From NCBI GenBank assembly GCA_958439155.1, contig CAUBUJ010000055.1:1-9990 (forward strand): a DNA stretch of 9,990 nt, in the 5' to 3' direction. The stretch comes from an uncultured Veillonellaceae bacterium (GTDB lineage: Bacteria; Bacillota; Negativicutes; Veillonellales; Dialisteraceae). Below are positions 6,110 to 9,990 of this stretch, piece after piece; within the stretch, counting starts at the first letter, position 1; the number at the start of each line of letters is the position of its first letter. The notes below the pieces were generated by a model, which did not search any database, had not been told where the DNA came from, and saw only the letters and a list, made by a program, of their open reading frames with translations. Both the position numbers and the translations under genes were made by a program.

Positions 6110-6748
6110 TTATTTTTCTTTCCGCAAGGGGACGTATTCTTCGTCTCCTTCTTCGATACGGATTTTTCCTGCCGCCAGGTTGGTGAGGGCTGTGCGGTAG
6201 GCCGGCCACAGGTCCGGCGGGGCGAGGAGGGTAATGGTAACCACGTCGGTGAAGGCGCGGCTGGTAACGCGGATTTTTGTGTCCTGAATGTAATTTTCAA
6301 AAGCGCCCATCATGTCGTAGGCAAAAATGAGGGTTACCGCCAGATGGGGCGTATAGACGAGAAGGGATGCAGCAGCTGCGCATGACGCAAGGGCGCCGCT
6401 GTAGGCGCGGGTGAGGCCGCCGGCACCGAGTTTAATGCCGCCGAAGTAGCGGGTCACCACCGCGGCGGTATTGGTGAGGCCCTGCATTTGGAGGACGTGG
6501 AGCATGGGGTGGCCTGCCGTGCCCTGGGGCTCGCCGTCGTCGCTGGATTTTTCCTGGACCTGTGCTGTGCCTACGCGGCAGGCGAAGCAGTGGTGGGTGG
6601 CGTCGCGGAATTCTTTTTTCCTGCCGGCCCAGAAATTCTGCGCTTCTTCCATGGAAGAGACAGGAACAAGATCGGCAATGAAGATGGATTTTTGTATGGT
6701 TGTCTCCGCACGGCACGGGCCGGCGGGAGCGGTATATGGAATCAGCAT
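6110..6748 (-). CDS. yigZ: YigZ/IMPACT family protein
   Basis: The protein has 212 residues, the usual length for bacterial YigZ (UPF0029/IMPACT N-terminal domain plus DUF1949). Family signatures are KSIFIA (20-25), FRDATHHCFA (47-56), SSDDGEPQGTAGHPML (68-83) and VVTRYFGG followed by KLGAGGLTRAY (97-116). A second domain with an EF-G domain V-like fold in known structures covers about 135-200. The role of bacterial YigZ is not well defined; the eukaryotic IMPACT relative regulates the kinase GCN2, and a ribosome- or translation-linked role is often suggested. The ATG at 6748 has a modest AAAGAGAG ribosome site. It is the first gene of a minus-strand pair with the ATPase, and is divergent from copA. 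Intact. Confidence 0.93.
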   Translation of the reverse strand: MLIPYTAPAGPCRAETTIQKSIFIADLVPVSSMEEAQNFWAGRKKEFRDATHHCFACRVGTAQVQEKSSDDGEPQGTAGHPMLHVLQMQGLTNTAAVVTRYFGGIKLGAGGLTRAYSGALASCAAAASLLVYTPHLAVTLIFAYDMMGAFENYIQDTKIRVTSRAFTDVVTITLLAPPDLWPAYRTALTNLAAGKIRIEEGDEEYVPLRKEK

Positions 6749-6795
6749 GGTATCTCTCTTTAGGTGTAAATTTTGACTTTTGGCTTGATGTTTTC

Positions 6796-6804
6796 ATTGT
6801 AGCA
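6796..6804 (-). promoter_or_regulatory. Extended -10 promoter of the yigZ-ATPase unit
   Basis: On the minus strand TGC-TACAAT (6804-6796) is an extended -10 element about 48 bp before the start codon. No good -35 is seen at 17-18 bp, as is common for extended -10 promoters. Confidence 0.5.
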
Positions 6805-6831
6805 CAATCCGGCGGGATTGGCCGTACTGTA

Positions 6832-6898
6832 TTGACAAAAACCGATTTGTTTCCTATGCTATATGACAAATAAAAAATAATTTAGGTTATGCTAATAT
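6832..6898 (+). promoter_or_regulatory. copA promoter region with repeated operator-like words
   Basis: There are two candidate cores. The first is a consensus TTGACA (6832-6837) with TATGCT (6855-6860) after 17 bp. The second is an extended -10, TGC-TAATAT (6890-6898). Between and around them, TGACAAA occurs twice (6833-6839, 6864-6870) and ATTTGT/ACAAAT form a 6-bp inverted repeat (6845-6850 with 6866-6871). These could be regulator contacts. They do not match the CopY box (TACANNTGTA) or the usual GC-rich CsoR site. Confidence 0.5.
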
Positions 6899-6903
6899 AG
6901 AAG

Positions 6904-6996
6904 CTGCCCTGCCGGGTCCGGAAGGCGTCAGCGGCGCAGAGGCCAGGCGCGGCGGCAGAGAGAAATGTACAGCCTGTTTTCAGGTCTGTGCTTTTT
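6904..6996 (+). promoter_or_regulatory. Structured copA leader with terminator-like hairpin
   Basis: Downstream of the second promoter core there is an imperfect hairpin (6904-6939: CTGC/GCAG base, GGAA loop at 6920-6923). A GC-rich stretch follows, then a strong hairpin with arms ACAGCCTG (6969-6976) and CAGGtCTGT (6981-6989), a TTTT loop, and five Ts (6992-6996). The T-tract ends 4 nt before the copA Shine-Dalgarno. It may be an attenuator, or the end of a short RNA of about 90 nt. The hairpin is seen in the sequence; the regulation is inferred. Confidence 0.45.
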
Positions 6997-7009
6997 CCAT
7001 GGAGGTGCT

Positions 7010-9142
7010 ATGAAGAAATTGATTCTGACGATTACGGGGATGCACTGCGCAGCGTGTGTCGCCCGGATCGAGAAGGTTACGTCCCGTATGGACGGGGTGG
7101 ACAGCGCCGCGGTGAATTTGATCAGCAGCCGCGGCGAATTTACTTACGATCCAGCGAAAACAGGGCCGGACGCGATTATAGAGAAGATCCGCCATATCGG
7201 ATTTGGCGCGTCTGCCACAGAGGACCCGGAAGAGGCAGAGCGGAAGGAAGAAAAGGCCCGCCGGCGGCGGCTCATCGCGGCGGCGGTACTCTGGCTTCCC
7301 ATGATGGTCGGTATGATCGGGGAGATGACCGGATTTTCTTCCATGCTTCCGCCCCTGTTCCAGCTGGTGCTGGCAGCGGCGGCCCAGTTCGGGCCGGGGC
7401 TCGTTTTTTACAAAGGGGCCTTTTCCGCGGTCAGGAGCGGTGCTCTCACCATGGATGTGCTGGTGGCGCTCGGCACGTCAGTGGCTTTCTTTTACAGCGT
7501 GTTCCTCTATTTCTCCGGCATGCACCATCTCTATTTCGAGACCTCCGCGGGCCTCATCTGCTTTATCCTTTTCGGAAAATGGATGGAAGGCGCCGCGAAA
7601 CACCGTACTGGCTCGGCGATCCGGGAGCTGATGCATCTGGCGCCGGTGGAAGCCCATGTGTGGAACGGCAAAGAGTTTGAAGATAAACCGGCGAAGTACA
7701 TCATGGAAGGGGATGTGCTTCTCGTGAAAGGCGGAGAGAAGATCCCTGCTGACGGGACGATCCTCGAAGGAAAAACCGCGGTGGATGAATCCATGGTGAC
7801 CGGGGAAAGCCTTCCTGTGGATAAAAAAGAGGGAGACTCTGTCATCGGCGCTACGGTGAACCAGACAGGGACGTTCCGCATGCGGGCGGACAAAGTGGGC
7901 CGGGATACCATGCTGGCCCAGATTATCGCCATTGTGGAGAACGCCCAGAACAGCAAAGCCCCGGTACAGCGCCTCGCCGACCAGATCGCCGGGGTCTTCG
8001 TGCCGGTGGTGATCGGCCTGGCCCTCCTCACGGCGGCGGTGTGGTACTTCCTTACAGGCACGGTGGAAGCGGCGCTCATCCATGGGACGGCGGTACTGGT
8101 CATCGCCTGCCCGTGCGCGCTGGGACTGGCTACGCCGACGGCCATCATGGTAGGCTCAGGCATCGCCGCGAAAAAGGGAGTGCTCTTCCGGAGCGCACCT
8201 GACCTGGAACGGCTCGGCCAGGTGAAGACCATCGTTTTTGACAAGACCGGCACCATCACGGAAGGAAAACTGACCGCGTCGGAATCGCTCTACAAGGAAG
8301 GCCGCAAAGAAGAAGCCCTCGCGTGGATGAAAGCCATAGAAGGGGCCAGCACCCATCCCATCGCGAAGGCTCTCACCGCGGCGGCAGGACAGACGCCGGC
8401 AGCGGAAGTGACAGAGATCGAGACCCTTCCCGGCAAAGGGATGACTGCCAGGGCAGGCGCGGTCACGCTTCGTCTCGGAAACCGGACGTGGCTCGCGGAA
8501 GAAGGCATCTTCTGGCCGGCTGACTGGCATACAGAGAGTTGGGAAGAAACCGGCGCGTCTGTGTCGGCGCTGGCCGCCGGCGGAGAGGTGATCGCCGCCT
8601 GGGGCGTGCGGGATACGATCCGGAAGGAAGCGAAGGCCGTCATTTCCTATCTTGCCAAAGAAGGGGTGACACCGTGGCTCGTCACGGGAGACAATGCCCG
8701 TACGGCCGCGTACATTGCAGGAAAGGCGGGGATCTCCCATGTGAAGGCCGGCGTCCTTCCGTCAGGGAAATCCGCCATTATAGAAGAACTGAAGAAACAA
8801 GCGGGCCCTGCGGCGATGACCGGCGACGGCATCAACGACGCGCCGGCTCTCGCCGCGGCAGACGTAGGCATCGCCATGGGCGGCGGTACAGACGCGGCGG
8901 TGGAATCGGCGGGGGTGGTGCTCCTCCATTCCGATCTCCACGCGGTGAAAGACGCTTTCATTACGAGCCGCCGCACCATGAGAAATATCAAGGAAAATCT
9001 CTTCTGGGCCCTCATTTATAATGTCATCGGCATACCGCTGGCTGCGGCAGGCTTCCTTTCGCCCATGCTGGCAGGCGCGGCGATGGCCTTCAGCTCTGTA
9101 TCGGTGGTGTGCAACGCCCTCCGTCTCCGCTGGCGGGCATAA
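7010..9142 (+). CDS. copA: Copper-translocating P1B-type ATPase
   Basis: This inner-membrane pump most likely exports Cu(I) using ATP. It has 710 residues. One N-terminal metal-binding (HMA) domain carries GMHCAAC (10-16). Membrane segments lie near 88-105, 114-134, 146-168, 175-192, 325-347, 356-380 and two more at about 664-706. Other elements are the actuator TGES (264-267), the intramembrane CPC (367-369), the phosphorylation site DKTGT (411-415), the P1B HP pair (449-450) and GDGINDAP (605-612). YN (670-671) and MAFSS (692-696) in the last two helices fit the Cu(I) subgroup P1B-1. ATG 7010 is chosen because GGAGG (7001-7005) precedes it and the HMA domain begins there. An in-frame ATG at 6965 would add 15 residues across the leader hairpin. 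No csoR, copY or copZ is adjacent. No convincing terminator follows; repeats begin within about 5 bp of the stop. Confidence 0.95.
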   Translation: MKKLILTITGMHCAACVARIEKVTSRMDGVDSAAVNLISSRGEFTYDPAKTGPDAIIEKIRHIGFGASATEDPEEAERKEEKARRRRLIAAAVLWLPMMVGMIGEMTGFSSMLPPLFQLVLAAAAQFGPGLVFYKGAFSAVRSGALTMDVLVALGTSVAFFYSVFLYFSGMHHLYFETSAGLICFILFGKWMEGAAKHRTGSAIRELMHLAPVEAHVWNGKEFEDKPAKYIMEGDVLLVKGGEKIPADGTILEGKTAVDESMVTGESLPVDKKEGDSVIGATVNQTGTFRMRADKVGRDTMLAQIIAIVENAQNSKAPVQRLADQIAGVFVPVVIGLALLTAAVWYFLTGTVEAALIHGTAVLVIACPCALGLATPTAIMVGSGIAAKKGVLFRSAPDLERLGQVKTIVFDKTGTITEGKLTASESLYKEGRKEEALAWMKAIEGASTHPIAKALTAAAGQTPAAEVTEIETLPGKGMTARAGAVTLRLGNRTWLAEEGIFWPADWHTESWEETGASVSALAAGGEVIAAWGVRDTIRKEAKAVISYLAKEGVTPWLVTGDNARTAAYIAGKAGISHVKAGVLPSGKSAIIEELKKQAGPAAMTGDGINDAPALAAADVGIAMGGGTDAAVESAGVVLLHSDLHAVKDAFITSRRTMRNIKENLFWALIYNVIGIPLAAAGFLSPMLAGAAMAFSSVSVVCNALRLRWRA

Positions 9143-9147
9143 GGGAT

Positions 9148-9663
9148 GTGCGTCATAGCGGGGCTTGCAGATGGTGCGTCATGGGTATGAGAAAGTTTAG
9201 AGTTTAGAGTTGAGAGGGAAGAATGCTCAATCGCCGCATGGGCTCTTTTTGGTAGTTCTCAGGCGCCGGACGGGCTGGGAGTTAGGTGTCATGCGCCGAA
9301 ATAACTGATGCTGCCTCATTGGCGGAAACGGTCAAAGGTCTGAGGTCTAAGGTCAAAGGCAGATGGTGCGTCATTGGAGCGGAGTCTGAAGCCTGGAGTT
9401 AGAAGTCTGAAGAGGAAAGCAGTGCCGCCTTCGGCGGAATTTTGATAGGGCGGAGAGTTGAATGGGATTTTATCGTTTGCAGGCATGAAGCGCAGTCCCA
9501 GGTGCATAGGATACCTTTATACGAAGGCACGTTTTCCTCGCAATGTCCGTCATCAGGGCCGGTCGTTATTTCCTTCTCATAGGGAATCACAGACAAGGGA
9601 CAATGATTTGGGGAGTGGGGGTCCTCTTTAGGGTAGATCTTTCATATCCTTCGAGATGACGCA
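9148..9663 (+). repeat. Composite repeat Y, copy in region 3
   Basis: It contains GTGCGTCAT three times (9148-9156, 9174-9182, 9366-9374). The last two lead into heptad arrays: AGTTTAG/AGTTGAG (9194-9214) and AGTCTGA-type (9383-9410). A further array with units GGTCAAA/GGTCTGA lies at 9330-9357. Shared blocks with 3277-3746, in the same order, are TTCTCAGGCGCCGGA (9256-9270), a hairpin CCGCC-TTC-GGCGG (9425-9437, lacking in the other copy at this place), GGAATTTTG (9436-9444), GGCGGAGAGTTGAATGGG (9449-9466), a TCGCAATGTCCGTCATC block (about 9538-9554), CTTTAGGGTAGATCTT (9626-9641) and terminal ATGACGCA (9656-9663). It begins 5 bp after the copA stop. Confidence 0.65.
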
Positions 9664-9701
9664 ATACTGACTAGCAGATAACAGCTAACAGCCAATGAAG
9701 A

Positions 9702-9820
9702 AAGGCTCGCCCCGAGTGGGGAGTAGAATGTGCCAGTGGTCACATTCTACGCTGTCATGGGTGATATCCAAGGCTCGCCCCGAGTAGGGGAGAGCTGTCA
9801 GCAAAGCTGACTGAGAGGGG
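9702..9820 (+). repeat. Paired GCTCGCCCCGAGT repeat with hairpins
   Basis: AAGGCTCGCCCCGAGT occurs at 9702-9717 and 9770-9785, each followed by GGGGAG (one extra A in the second copy). Between them lies a perfect 10-bp inverted repeat GTAGAATGTG / CACATTCTAC (9723-9732, 9741-9750) with an 8-nt loop. After the second copy comes GTCAGC-AAA-GCTGAC (9797-9811) and GAGAGGGG. This resembles the AAGGCTCCC...GGGAGCTG...ACTGAGGG intergenic repeats I associate with many anaerobic Firmicutes genomes. That resemblance is from memory and untested. Confidence 0.6.
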
Positions 9821-9868
9821 CTGCGCCTGCGTATATAGTGCTTTTCCATCGGCCGTGCAAGCATGCGA

Positions 9869-9981
9869 AGCTGAAAGCTGATGGCTGACAGCTGAAAGCT
9901 CAACTGTCCATGCACGGCGGAGCCGCATATAAAAAAGCCCTTCCTATTTCCTCTTCAGACTCCAGACTTCCGACTTCAGAC
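9869..9981 (+). repeat. Composite repeat X, best copy
   Basis: Five plus-sense heptads AGCTGAA, AGCTGAT, GGCTGAC, AGCTGAA, AGCTCAA (9869-9903) are followed by the hairpin CGGC-GGA-GCCG (9915-9925), ATATAAAAAA (9927-9936), CTTCCTATTTCC (about 9940-9951) and four inverse-sense heptads TTCAGAC, TCCAGAC, TTCCGAC, TTCAGAC (9954-9981). The two arrays therefore face each other across the hairpin and A-tract. Its composition and order match 41-159 and 3941-4032. Confidence 0.75.
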
Positions 9982-9990
9982 CACGAGCTC

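Larger units (their letters stand above)
9143..9990. other. Non-coding region of mosaic repeats after copA
   Basis: About 850 bp run to the window edge without a credible gene. Short minus-strand frames (up to 76 codons) run through heptad arrays; a 7-bp repeat read in triplets yields a pseudo-repetitive peptide and avoids stops by periodicity alone. The region holds a Y element, a pair of GCTCGCCCCGAGT repeats with a hairpin between, and an X element. No terminator for copA is clear; a weak candidate is the T-tract at 9244-9250, whose stem is poor. Confidence 0.7.

Noticed and set aside
6067..6300. 78-residue N-terminal extension of the ATPase
   Set aside because: It is Pro/Ser/Lys-rich, overlaps the yigZ-like gene in another frame, and a perfect Shine-Dalgarno supports the TTG start downstream.
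6965..7009. 15-residue N-terminal extension of CopA from the ATG at 6965
   Set aside because: It would be translated through the leader hairpin, has only a weak ribosome site, and the HMA domain starts at the usual place from ATG 7010.
9330..9417. CRISPR array
   Set aside because: The repeats are 7 bp, contiguous and degenerate, with no spacers and no cas genes.
9685..9915. 76-codon minus-strand frame
   Set aside because: It runs through the AGCTGAA heptads and the GCTCGCCCCGAGT repeats; the repeated FQLS-like peptide is a by-product of the 7-bp period.

Overview
The window is a stretch of bacterial chromosome with five protein genes, all intact, and three long non-coding regions. The genes are argG-argH (+), a small outer-membrane-type beta-barrel protein (+), a two-gene minus-strand unit (a YigZ/IMPACT family protein followed by an AAA+ ATPase with a DUF4143-like C-terminus), and a copper-type P1B ATPase, copA (+). 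The ribosome binding sites are Firmicutes-like (perfect AAAGGAGGT, AAGGAAGG). One gene encodes an exported beta-barrel ending in Phe. Together these suggest a diderm Firmicute (class Negativicutes, Veillonellaceae/Dialister-like). That placement is an inference from gene character, not a database match.

Layout. 1-436: no gene; repeat-derived sequence, then an AT-rich upstream region. 437-3234: sigma-70 promoter, argG and argH (4-bp stop/start overlap), and an intrinsic terminator; this is the last two steps of arginine synthesis. 3235-4186: about 950 bp without a gene, filled with degenerate repeats. 4187-4813: promoter, exported barrel protein, and a terminator that also works in the opposite direction for the minus-strand unit. 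4858-6748 (minus): yigZ-like gene, then the ATPase, which starts at TTG behind a perfect Shine-Dalgarno. 6749-7009: divergent promoter region and a structured copA leader. 7010-9142: copA. 9143-9990: about 850 bp without a gene, again repeats.

The least ordinary content is in the non-coding regions. All three carry the same mosaic of short elements. These are tandem arrays with a strict 7-bp period and degenerate consensus RGYYNRR, five exact copies of GTGCGTCAT (four of them just ahead of such arrays), GC-rich hairpins, an ATATAAAAAA tract and a CTTTAGGGTAGATCTT block. The order is conserved between copies, so these look like paralogous, decayed copies of one or two composite intergenic elements. 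In the two + oriented copies, GTGCGTCAT on one side faces its 8-bp inverse ATGACGCA about 470-510 bp away. No transposase, CRISPR array, tRNA or rRNA was seen.
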